In this document: positions 24,704 through 32,669 of the stretch, piece by piece
Layout of the letters: each line of letters begins with the position of its first letter
How positions within the stretch are numbered: the stretch's first letter is position 1
Source: Mucilaginibacter flavus
Lineage (GTDB): Bacteria; Bacteroidota; Bacteroidia; Sphingobacteriales; Sphingobacteriaceae
DNA: 41,939 nt
Direction of reading: 5' to 3'
NCBI RefSeq assembly: GCF_030409315.1
Contig: NZ_JAUFPS010000007.1
Location: 1 to 41,939, forward strand
Translations under genes and position numbers: made by a program
The notes under the pieces: model-generated
The model's database searches: none
What the model was told of the DNA's origin: nothing
What the model saw: the letters and a program-made list of their open reading frames with translations, nothing else

Positions 24704-26569
24704 CTATTTGGCTTTCTCGTTCGGCACTGTTTTCATAGGCTGGCGCTTAAGTGATATTTTAACGTGTGTATAAGCATCAGTGGTCATTTGCATCTGGTAC
24801 GCTTTGATGATCTCTTTATAAGATAGTACGCCGATTAGCTGGTGGTCATTACCCGGCGAAAGGATAGGCAGTACGTCCGTTCCTGTTTTAGACATGGTTT
24901 CCAAGGCCCTGCGCAAGCTATCCTTACTGTTGATGGAAAACGCGGGTTGCTCCTTTTTTACCAGTTGCTTTAATAAAGTTTGGGGCAATAGCGCGTCCTG
25001 GTAAATAGCGGTAACTTTGATCATGCCGGCATAGGCACCACTGTTATTCACCAAAACCAGGTAGTTATCATCGGGGGTATTTTGAGCCAGCCAGGCTTGT
25101 GCTTCTCCAATGGTACTTTCATCATTAATCACAATGGCCTCATTGCCAATCACCTGCCCTACAGTAATTTTTTGCAAAACATCGGGTTCAAATGAGTCTG
25201 GTGTATTAACACCCCGCCGGGCAATTTTTTCGGTCATGATAGTGTTTTCCATCAGGAAAAAAGAAACAAGGTAGGCCGCGGTGCAGGCCCCAAGTAATGG
25301 TAGTAATGCATGCGATTGCATGGTAGCTTCCAGCGCGAAAACGATACTGGTAAGGTAAGCCCTTGAAGCGCCGGCAAACATAGCCGACATGCCAATTAAG
25401 GCCGCCAAAGGAATACTGATGCCCGATGCCGGAAACGCGGCAAGTATAACAGAGCCGATAAGCGCCCCGGCCGCCCCGCCCATAGTTAATAACGGGGCCA
25501 GTGTACCGCCCGATGTGCCGCTGCCCAATGCAATGGCCCATGATAAAAATTTAAAAAAGCATAGCATACACAGCAATTGTATGGGCCATGTACCAGAAAG
25601 TACACCCGTAATATTATCATAACCAACACCCAGTGTGTGCGGCGCAAAGTAGCCGATAACGCCTACGGCCAGGCCACCTAATGCCGGCCACCACATCCAG
25701 TGGATAGGCAGCTTTTCAAAAGCGTCTTCAATAAAATAAACAATTTTGGTGATACCGATAGAAAGCAGCCCGATAATAACACCCATAAAGCTATACAGGC
25801 CCAATGCTAAATTTGAAGGGATGGCAACATCAGGCATGGCAAATACCGGTCCCGATTCAAATAAAAGGTGGTGACCTGCAGCGCCTGTAATACACGCTAA
25901 AGCCACAGGTAATATAGCCCTTGGCGAAAATTCAAAAAGTAACAACTCAATAGCCAGGAAAACCGCCGCTATGGGGGTGCCAAATATGGCCGACATACCC
26001 GCGGTGGCTCCCGCTGCCAAAATTATTTTTCGCTCGGTAGCGGTAATTTTAAAAAGCTGACCCAAGGTTGATCCCAGCGCGCCGCCCGTAGCAATGATGG
26101 GTCCTTCGGCACCAAAGGGGCCACCGGTGCCAATGGCAATGGCCGATGAAATTGGCTTTAAAAAAGTAATAGAAGGCTTAATGTTGCTTTCATTTACTAA
26201 AATTTGCTCCATCGCTTCGGGGATACCATGCCCCCTGATGGCTTTTGAACCGTATAATGCCATTAAGCCAACTAAGATGCCGCCAATTGCCGGCACAACA
26301 ATTACCCATAGCCCCAGGTGATTACCCGCCGGACTGTGAAAACTTAAATCAATAGTGCCAAAAAAAGAAATATTGGTTACCAGGTTAATAAGCGAGATCA
26401 ACACCTTGGCGATAAGGCTGATACATGCCGCCACGGTTACCGCGTAAACAGAGATCCTGATTAGGCGGGCCTTTTTATGAAATGTGCTTTTAGCGTTGCC
26501 TCCGCTGGTTTCTAACTCTTCCAATAAAGGGGATATTGGAATGGCATTGGAAAGAATATTTCTTTTCAT
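24704..26569 (-). CDS. CLC-type anion channel/transporter with CBS pair
   Basis: The 621-residue protein has a CLC membrane domain (~40-445) and two CBS domains (~465-600). Selectivity motifs are GHGIPEA (113-119), GPFGAEGPI (150-158) with gating Glu155, and GSGTSGGTLAP (349-359). The usual central Ser of GSGIP is His114. The proton-path EEM seen in E. coli ClcA reads ELLL near 208, so it may be a channel or have different ion coupling; the alignment was by eye. CBS domains may sense nucleotides. It shares an operon with the HPP gene. Confidence 0.9.
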   Translation of the reverse strand: MKRNILSNAIPISPLLEELETSGGNAKSTFHKKARLIRISVYAVTVAACISLIAKVLISLINLVTNISFFGTIDLSFHSPAGNHLGLWVIVVPAIGGILVGLMALYGSKAIRGHGIPEAMEQILVNESNIKPSITFLKPISSAIAIGTGGPFGAEGPIIATGGALGSTLGQLFKITATERKIILAAGATAGMSAIFGTPIAAVFLAIELLLFEFSPRAILPVALACITGAAGHHLLFESGPVFAMPDVAIPSNLALGLYSFMGVIIGLLSIGITKIVYFIEDAFEKLPIHWMWWPALGGLAVGVIGYFAPHTLGVGYDNITGVLSGTWPIQLLCMLCFFKFLSWAIALGSGTSGGTLAPLLTMGGAAGALIGSVILAAFPASGISIPLAALIGMSAMFAGASRAYLTSIVFALEATMQSHALLPLLGACTAAYLVSFFLMENTIMTEKIARRGVNTPDSFEPDVLQKITVGQVIGNEAIVINDESTIGEAQAWLAQNTPDDNYLVLVNNSGAYAGMIKVTAIYQDALLPQTLLKQLVKKEQPAFSINSKDSLRRALETMSKTGTDVLPILSPGNDHQLIGVLSYKEIIKAYQMQMTTDAYTHVKISLKRQPMKTVPNEKAK

Positions 26570-26625
26570 CTTCTGTTTTCTTTAATTTATATTGTTTAAG
26601 AAATATAAAATGTATTTTTTTTGTG

Positions 26626-26633
26626 CAAAAATA
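26626..26633 (-). promoter_or_regulatory. -7 promoter box (TATTTTTG on minus) for the CLC/HPP operon
   Basis: The minus strand reads TATTTTTG, about 57 bases before the CLC start codon, leaving a leader of about 50 bases. Confidence 0.45.
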
Positions 26634-26730
26634 TCTTAATTTTATTGCAAAAGCAATATTTTAAGAATGATTGTGTAGTTTGTGGCTTTAATCAGGGTGA
26701 GGTAAGCCTACATTTCAAAAAAAAGAAAAT

Positions 26731-26875
26731 GTCATTTCGATAGAGCAAGCGTAGGGGAAAGCGAGGGTGCGAAAGAGAAATCTTATACGAGCTACGAGCA
26801 ATGTGGCTTGTCGCTCGTATAAGATTTCTCCTCACCTCCGGCGCACAATATCCCTGCCGGTTCGTTCGAAATGAC
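26731..26875. repeat. 145-bp palindromic element with 10-bp inverted ends
   Basis: GTCATTTCGA (26731-26740) and TCGAAATGAC (26866-26875) bound the element. Inside, GAGAAATCTTATACGAGC (26775-26792) is the exact complement of 26813-26830. It resembles a palindromic repeat common in Bacteroidetes genomes. It is the main content of the 439-base gap between the CLC and Crp/Fnr genes; no gene is visible there. Confidence 0.8.
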
Positions 26876-27008
26876 AACGTTTTTTTTGTAATGCTATTTC
26901 AAAAGATGAGGGGGTACACAGTAAACCACACCACAAGGAATAACATTATTAAACGCGCAGGCGGTAATACTATCAACTTAATTAATATTGCAGTACTTTA
27001 GGTGATAA

Positions 27009-27704
27009 ATGATGAAGGAAATAAAAAACGGATGTGATGTAAGTAGCTGTTATTTGTGCAGCAATTGCTCGGCCGATTGGACGATGGCTATAACATCGCA
27101 TAAAAAGAATTTTGAGATAAAAAAAGGTCAGCAGATATTTAGCGAAGGCGAGCCGGTTTCCATGATTTATTTTGTTTACTCCGGGAAAATAAAGGTTCAT
27201 AAACGCTGGGACACCGATAAAGATTTGATTATCAGGTTTGCACAGCCCGGTGATATATTGGGGCACATGAGCCTGGGTAACGAACTGGTATACCCCGTAA
27301 CCACTACCGCCATTGAAAACTCGACTGTTTGCGCCATCGACCTGGCTTTTTTTGAATCGAGTTTAAATGTGAACCCTAAACTTACCTACTCATTGATGAG
27401 GCTTTTCGCCAACCTGCTCCAGGAATCTGAAAAAAGAATGCGCAACCTGGTGCATATGCCGGTTAAGGAGCGCATTGCACTATCATTAATTAACCTAAAG
27501 AAACAATTTGGTGTTACCGCCGATGGAAATATAGCGATAGAACTTTCGCGGCAGGATATTTCGTCATTTGCAGCGGTAGCTTACGAAACCCTGTTTAAAG
27601 TAATGAACGATTTTCAGCAAAGTAATATCATAGCGATGGACGGCAAACGCATTACGCTGTTAAAGGAAGAGGAGTTGATTGCCATGACGGTGGGGAAGGG
27701 ATAA
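27009..27704 (+). CDS. Crp/Fnr family transcriptional regulator with N-terminal Cys cluster
   Basis: The 231-residue protein has a cyclic-nucleotide-like domain (~34-150, with FAQPGDILGHMSLG) and a C-terminal helix-turn-helix (IELSRQDISSFAAVAYETLFKVM, about 174-196; E184-like recognition position not resolved). The N-terminus has four Cys at 9, 14, 17 and 20 in a C-x4-C-x2-C-x2-C pattern, as in Fe-S or redox-sensing Fnr-like proteins. Two consecutive ATGs make the exact start uncertain by one residue. No neighbouring target is evident; the CLC/HPP operon diverges upstream. Confidence 0.88.
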   Translation: MMKEIKNGCDVSSCYLCSNCSADWTMAITSHKKNFEIKKGQQIFSEGEPVSMIYFVYSGKIKVHKRWDTDKDLIIRFAQPGDILGHMSLGNELVYPVTTTAIENSTVCAIDLAFFESSLNVNPKLTYSLMRLFANLLQESEKRMRNLVHMPVKERIALSLINLKKQFGVTADGNIAIELSRQDISSFAAVAYETLFKVMNDFQQSNIIAMDGKRITLLKEEELIAMTVGKG

Positions 27705-27812
27705 AAGCCGGTGACCGATGCAGCAAAAAGCGTGATTATTTTAACATCAGTTATAAGATATGCATATTAAAACGATAGTAGGCTTAAGGATAACTAATAT
27801 TATGTTTTATCC

Positions 27813-28349
27813 GTGTTTGAGCCAGGAGGACTTGATACCGCAGAATGCTTTTTTGAACTCGACTCAAATATTGTTATACGGTTGTCCATTGATAACGAAG
27901 TCATTCCGATAGAAGACCTGCCGTTCGAGGCAGAAAGCCTTTTTGCCAATGTTTTACCGCATCCTGTTTATCACATCAATAAAAATAAAATGACAATTGC
28001 CGAAATCGTTAAAAGGCAACAAAAAAGGAGGAATAGCTTGTTGGGCAAGATTCAGTCATTCTTTGGGTATGAACCGGTACCTAAAGAATATAAGCCTTAC
28101 AAGATTGAATATGTAGAAAATAAGCTGAAAAACATCGAGGGGCAAAAAATTATTGATTATCTACATTATCCTGATGAAATGGAAAATGTACTGCTGTTGC
28201 TCGAAAATGGATATGTGGTAACAGAGATAAGTATTGCACCACAAGGCACGGGAGATGCAGGCCTGAAATATTTTGAGAGTATTGATGAACTTGCGCTAAA
28301 CATGGGCGACGATTTTATACGTTCAATGCCCGGGAGTAACCTATTGTAA
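27813..28349 (+). CDS. Hypothetical protein, probably frameshifted at its N-terminus
   Basis: The open frame begins at a GTG and gives 178 residues. The N-terminal part EPGGLDTAECFFELDSNIVI looks like the inside of a domain, not a start. Upstream, in a different frame, ATG at 27760 begins MHIKTIVGLRITNIM. Adding one T to the TTTT at 27805-27808 joins the two into a smooth reading (ITNIMFLSVFEPGG). The rest has a basic KRQQKRRNSLLGKI segment, a GYEPVPKEYKPYKIEYVENKL stretch (~83-103, given in two parts by family), and ends GDDFIRSMPGSNLL. I do not recognise a function; the style recalls small Bacteroidetes immunity-type proteins, but this is a guess. Confidence 0.6.
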   Translation: MFEPGGLDTAECFFELDSNIVIRLSIDNEVIPIEDLPFEAESLFANVLPHPVYHINKNKMTIAEIVKRQQKRRNSLLGKIQSFFGYEPVPKEYKPYKIEYVENKLKNIEGQKIIDYLHYPDEMENVLLLLENGYVVTEISIAPQGTGDAGLKYFESIDELALNMGDDFIRSMPGSNLL

Positions 28350-28416
28350 TAAAGTTTTTTAATTAATATACATCGCTGCCGCGACAAGGCCAATGTCACT
28401 AAGCAAAGGATTTTCT

Positions 28417-28556
28417 TCCCCGTAGGGGATAAAGCTTTGTAGAAATAATAAAATACAATGCTCCATGCCGTAGGTATGGAACCTGTGTGGGGTACCTAAC
28501 GGCACGAAAGCATATTAATCGATCTATACTACAAAGCTTTTGCTCCGATGGAGCAA
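28417..28556. repeat. Composite palindromic element of ~140 bp
   Basis: AAAGCTTTGTAG (28431-28442) is the complement of CTACAAAGCTTT (28529-28540). The ends carry mini-hairpins TCCCC/GGGGA (28417-28429) and TTGCTCC/GGAGCAA (28540-28556), and CCATGCC/GGTATGG lies inside. It looks like a dispersed non-coding element. It is the main content of the 478-base gap before the ParB-like gene; no gene is seen there. Confidence 0.7.
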
Positions 28557-28827
28557 CCGGTCAAGCTGTTAACTTAACGATATTGGGATAGCGGCTTACT
28601 CGGGCTGGAAAGCATTTTTTAGTATTCTATATTTGCAAGTAGGCTAATGTGCTACTCAAATAAACAATTCTAAAGTCTACAATTACGCAATATCCAATAG
28701 ATTAAGACTTGCGCTGAAATGGGCCACAACTGTTCAATATAAAAAGATGGATAATAAATAGTTTTAAGGGACGATATTAAATTGTATTATAGCAGAATAT
28801 TAATTTACTTAAACCTTATCCAATTAT

Positions 28828-30276
28828 ATGCGCTTTAACGAAGTAAAAAAATTCAAAATAGACGATTTGCTCTTAGATCAAGGAAATTACCGTTTCAAAG
28901 AAGCAGAGGATCAGAAAAGCTGTGTCGTAAAAATCTATTCTGCAAATCCGGCATATTTTAAAAACTTAATGTCAAGCATTGCGGAAGATAATTTGGGAGA
29001 ACTCCTTCTCGTCTATAAAAACGGTAAAAAAAATATCGTACTTGATGGAAATCGCCGTCTTGCCGCGTTAAAAGTGCTTAATAACCCCCAAGAATTTAGC
29101 CCATCGGGAGCAATTAAAGATCACGCAAATTCTTTATTAAAAACTTACACTGTCGATTTGATAAATATTTTTGCGCAAGTCTCAGACGACAAACAACTGA
29201 TATACAAAACCGTATATGAAAGGCATGCAGCCGGACAAGGCAAAGCAAGGATAAACTGGAGCGCTTATGGCGCTGCCCGCTTTCGATACGATCAGAAAAT
29301 GGAAGATGGCAACGAATGGTACGCTATTGTGCTTCTTCTTGAAACAGAAAGCAGGCATCCTGAATGGACAGCGTTTATAGACTCCAGTGACTATTCTCAT
29401 GAAGTTTTCCGCAGAATTTTCAAGTCTGCGCTGGATAAAGGAATTATTTCTACAAGTATCTTTTCCGGTAGGCACCAACGGATCAAGACTACGGCAGATA
29501 AACTTGTTAAAGATGCCGTCGACAAAGTGGTCCACTTTCTTGAAGCGATGCGAAATAAAGATATCAGCCTGTCTCGAAGTGGAAAGTATGCTGATAAGGC
29601 ATCAGTAGATGCTTTTGTTGAACAATTTGGTCTTTCTTCTGATAATGTTAGGTCACAAGCTCCAGTTGACACCACTCCGGCAACAAATAGTCAGTCGCCT
29701 ACAGACTCTTCTGTAGGCTCTTCGCCCGATTCGACAAATTCTAACAATTCCCCTCGTTCTACAACTTCGACAGCAAATCCAAGTAACTCTTCCAATCAGA
29801 CTACGGCGTCAGGTCCGCAGCAGTCTGCATCTCCATCTGCGGTACGGGATAATAAGTCTTATGGTATTGAACAATCTGACGAAATAGCCCAGCGCTTGGT
29901 TTTATTGAAATCTCAAAAACTAATTTCACTTTATCGCTCTTTATGCGTTGTTTCAGCAGTACAGCATGCACAACTGCTTTATATTGGTGCATGGAGTTTC
30001 TTTGAATCACTAACGGCGCTGTCGGGCAGACAAGAAGGAACACCATTTGATGGGTATCTTGGCTCAATGATGAACAATAATATGAGCTATAATAAGACTG
30101 AAAAGAAAGATTTTCAGCAAATTTTGAAAGAGATCTCGGATAAAGGGAACGCAAACAAGCACTCTGGTAAAAATTATTCAACTTCAGCAATACAGCTTCG
30201 TGCAGATTTTACGACATTGGAGCCGTTTATTATCGCTGTAATTGATATGACAATTAATAAATTCAAAAAGCCCTAA
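28828..30276 (+). CDS. ParB/Srx-domain protein with HEPN-like C-terminus
   Basis: The 482-residue protein starts with a ParB/Srx-type domain: IDDLLLDQGNYRF (11-23) and the family motif VLDGNRRLAALKVL (71-84). A helical middle with ERHAAGQGKARINW (131-144) follows. Residues ~278-342 are a Ser/Thr/Asn/Pro-rich linker. The C-terminal ~345-482 is helical and carries DKGNANKHSGKNY (438-450), reminiscent of small HEPN-type helical domains; this last point is inference. The stop is followed at once by the ATG of a Dam-type methylase, so the two work together, probably in modification or defence. Codon use and composition look more AT-rich than surroundings. Confidence 0.75.
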   Translation: MRFNEVKKFKIDDLLLDQGNYRFKEAEDQKSCVVKIYSANPAYFKNLMSSIAEDNLGELLLVYKNGKKNIVLDGNRRLAALKVLNNPQEFSPSGAIKDHANSLLKTYTVDLINIFAQVSDDKQLIYKTVYERHAAGQGKARINWSAYGAARFRYDQKMEDGNEWYAIVLLLETESRHPEWTAFIDSSDYSHEVFRRIFKSALDKGIISTSIFSGRHQRIKTTADKLVKDAVDKVVHFLEAMRNKDISLSRSGKYADKASVDAFVEQFGLSSDNVRSQAPVDTTPATNSQSPTDSSVGSSPDSTNSNNSPRSTTSTANPSNSSNQTTASGPQQSASPSAVRDNKSYGIEQSDEIAQRLVLLKSQKLISLYRSLCVVSAVQHAQLLYIGAWSFFESLTALSGRQEGTPFDGYLGSMMNNNMSYNKTEKKDFQQILKEISDKGNANKHSGKNYSTSAIQLRADFTTLEPFIIAVIDMTINKFKKP

Positions 30277-31152
30277 ATGCCACACGGTAAAAAATACTAT
30301 TCACCTTTACGCTATCCAGGTGGCAAGGGGAAACTTTTTCACTTTGTGAAAGATTTAATCCTTCACAATAATCTCGACGGCGGCAGTTACTGCGAACCTT
30401 ACGCCGGAGGTGCAAGTATCGCGCTTGGGCTTCTAATTGAGGATTATGTATCCGAAATACATATAAACGACTACGACAAAGGTATCCATAGTTTCTGGCA
30501 TGCAATATTACGTGACACCGACGAATTTTTAAAACGCGTTTGGGATACACCAATAACTATGACTGAATGGCGAAAACAAAGAGCCATACAATCAGATAAA
30601 GACAATTACGATCACATTGACTTAGGCTTTTCCACGTTCTTCATGAACAGGACTAACAGATCTGGGGTCATTAAAGCAGGAGTCATTGGCGGGAATGATC
30701 AAACTGGTAATTTTAAAATTGATGCCCGTTATAACAAAGTTGATCTTGTGAAGCGAATTAATAAAATTGCCAATTTAGCGGATAATATCCACATTTACAG
30801 AGAAGACGCTCTAAATTTGATAACAAAAACTCTTCCTGATAATGATGTTAAAGGGTTAGTATTTCTTGATCCGCCTTACTACATCCAAGGCAAACGGCTT
30901 TATACAAATTTTTATAATCATAATGACCACCAATTAATTGCAGATGCCATCAAAGGTAGTTCACTTAAACATTGGATTGTAACCTATGATAATGTCGAAG
31001 AGATAAATAATATCTATGATTTGAAAAATAAGGTTGTTTATGATTTAAGGTATAGCGTTTCACCATCGAGTCCCAAAGGATCAGAAATTTTATTTTACAG
31101 CGATCAAATACGTATGCCTTATTCTAAAATTTCTGATAGAATTAGTGCATGA
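30277..31152 (+). CDS. DNA adenine methylase, D12 class (Dam-like)
   Basis: The 291-residue protein is an N6-adenine methyltransferase of the D12 (MethyltransfD12) class. Motif I region is LRYPGGKGK (11-19) with YCEPYAGGAS (38-47). The conserved FFMNRTNRSGV follows at ~122-132. The catalytic DPPY is at 198-201. Length is near that of Dam (278). The gene follows the ParB-like gene with zero spacing. No restriction endonuclease gene is adjacent. Target sequence unknown; GATC would be a first guess only by analogy. Downstream lie two 96-bp direct repeats. Confidence 0.93.
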   Translation: MPHGKKYYSPLRYPGGKGKLFHFVKDLILHNNLDGGSYCEPYAGGASIALGLLIEDYVSEIHINDYDKGIHSFWHAILRDTDEFLKRVWDTPITMTEWRKQRAIQSDKDNYDHIDLGFSTFFMNRTNRSGVIKAGVIGGNDQTGNFKIDARYNKVDLVKRINKIANLADNIHIYREDALNLITKTLPDNDVKGLVFLDPPYYIQGKRLYTNFYNHNDHQLIADAIKGSSLKHWIVTYDNVEEINNIYDLKNKVVYDLRYSVSPSSPKGSEILFYSDQIRMPYSKISDRISA

Positions 31153-31323
31153 TATTCTGTAAAAAAAATATTCAATTAGTGATCTTACTCGAAGCAATCT
31201 TGTGCCACTGCCAGTTTGCTATAGAACTTGCGATCTTTTGAACCCGCCTCAAAAATACAACATATACACATTCGTTAACACCCCCCCCAAACGCTATCAT
31301 ATACAACCTACCAGTTTTCCTTC

Positions 31324-31419
31324 CCCCGCATTAGCGATTACAGTGGATATCTACCCGTCCCTAAGACCCTGCGCGCGTATCAGCGCAAGGCGCGGCCCGC
31401 TTCTATCGGCGGGAATGCC
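31324..31419 (+). repeat. 96-bp direct repeat, copy 1
   Basis: This copy and 31813-31908 align with no gaps and differ at about 13 of 96 positions. Both start CCCCGCATTAGCGATT and end CGGCGGGAATGCC, with a CCCGC/GCGGG hairpin near the right end. Copy 1 lies 171 bases after the methylase gene. The 841-base stretch from the methylase to the cupin gene holds these two repeats and no supportable gene. Confidence 0.8.
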
Positions 31420-31702
31420 GTAATATAGAAAAAGTTACTACTGGTATTGTTATGTCGAAGTATTAGATTTATGGGTAATATACGGTTTGCTATCGTCACT
31501 TGTAAAAGGTTCAGCTGGTAAAATGAAGGCGTTTAGCGGGGCCTACTGAGATCAGTCTGGTGCATTTTTGTGCAATTGCCCCACTGGCCGGATGCCTTGT
31601 GATTTCATCAACGTTTATATATCAAAGCTACCTGGTATCATCCTTAAATAAGTACACTATATTTCAACCAAATTTTGGGTTAACACTTTTTATGGCAAAA
31701 TG

Positions 31703-31738
31703 ATACAAATATCTAATAATCAATTATTTGTATTTTTA
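31703..31738 (+). terminator. Weak hairpin with T-run in the gene-poor stretch
   Basis: ATACAAATA (31703-31711) pairs with TATTTGTAT (31725-31733) and is followed by T residues. It could be a terminator but is AT-rich and far from any gene. Confidence 0.3.
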
Positions 31739-31812
31739 ATATGTTAAGTTATGTTAACCCTGTAATCCCGTTTTTAAAGCTTATTTCAAACGGTCATTGT
31801 GGTTGAAAACCT

Positions 31813-31908
31813 CCCCGCATTAGCGATTGCAGTGGATACCGGCCCGCGCCTAAGGCCCTGTGCGCGTATGAACGTAAAGCGCGGCCCGCTTCTACCGGCG
31901 GGAATGCC
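31813..31908 (+). repeat. 96-bp direct repeat, copy 2
   Basis: Partner of copy 1 at 31324-31419, same orientation, about 86% identical by eye. It lies 83 bases before the cupin start codon. Confidence 0.8.
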
Positions 31909-31991
31909 ATAATGATTAAAAGAAATAGCTGTTCCATAAAACACAGTTGTATATTGGTCCGTTAGTATTTTGTTATTTAACATCAACAACT

Positions 31992-32387
31992 ATGGAAATT
32001 AAACGCAATGGCTCGCAGCCATCGGGCAAAGGTCCGGCAGAATATTTTACGGGAACGGTAAGGATTGATCCGCTTTTTGCCCCGCCAGATCCGGCTCGCG
32101 TGGCAATGGCACTGGTTACTTTTGAACCCGGTGCTCGCACGGCCTGGCATACCCATCCGCTTGGCCAAACCCTTATTGTAACTGCCGGCTTTGGCTGGGT
32201 ACAACGCGAGGGCGAAGAAATTCAGGAAATTAGGCAAGGCGATGTAGTATGGTTTGCCCCCGGCGAAAAACACTGGCACGGCGCCACCGCAACCACGGCC
32301 ATGAGCCATATTGCTATCCAGGAAAAGCTAAACGGCTCGCCGGTTGATTGGATGGAACAGGTTACGGATGAACAGTACGGGAAGTAA
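31992..32387 (+). CDS. Cupin similar to Mn-dependent hydroxynitrile lyase
   Basis: The start at 31992 ([15 protein letters not shown]) is chosen because it matches the start of small cupins of this group. The 131-residue protein has the cupin motifs: G47...H53-x-H55-x3-Q59 and G83...P90-G91...H94, with His53, His55, Gln59 and His94 as likely metal ligands. The Gln replaces the usual Glu. Length and sequence, including [16 protein letters not shown] (51-66), closely recall the Granulicella tundricola cupin hydroxynitrile lyase, a Mn enzyme; this is from memory and the cellular substrate is unknown. It is upstream of an SDR gene. Confidence 0.85.
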   Translation: MEIKRNGSQPSGKGPAEYFTGTVRIDPLFAPPDPARVAMALVTFEPGARTAWHTHPLGQTLIVTAGFGWVQREGEEIQEIRQGDVVWFAPGEKHWHGATATTAMSHIAIQEKLNGSPVDWMEQVTDEQYGK

Positions 32388-32427
32388 CAGCATTAAAGTT
32401 AAGCGCCTGAAAAACAGCTGGGGGCGA

Positions 32428-32563
32428 GTGCGATTCCTTCCTTGGGGAAGGGAAGGTAGGGGTTAAGCCATGCTTGGGAGTTAACATGTTAGCAGGTCGC
32501 TTGTAGAAACCCCTCCCTGCCTTTGCGCTCATGCCCATAGCGCCACTCCCGAGGAAGGGAATT
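32428..32563 (+). repeat. Dispersed palindromic element, copy C
   Basis: This copy begins GTGCGATTCCTTCCTTGGGG, has AGGGGTT then AAACCCCTCCCTGC, and ends near GAGGAAGGGAATT. It matches copies A and B, with more change at its right end. It fills the gap between the cupin and SDR genes. Confidence 0.78.
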
Positions 32564-32669
32564 TGGAAAAATGCTTCAAATTATTTGAAATTCGCAAATA
32601 ACCGATTGATTTGTTCAAACGCTGCCTATGTTATCCTTGCCACCTTTGTATCATTAAATATAAAACGAT

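Noticed and set aside
31202..31423. 73-residue frame downstream of the methylase
   Set aside because: It crosses direct repeat copy 1, is Pro/Cys/Arg-rich and resembles no protein.
31153..31991. tRNA or other known structured RNA in the gene-poor stretch
   Set aside because: No cloverleaf or anticodon arm could be traced; only the two 96-bp repeats are clear.
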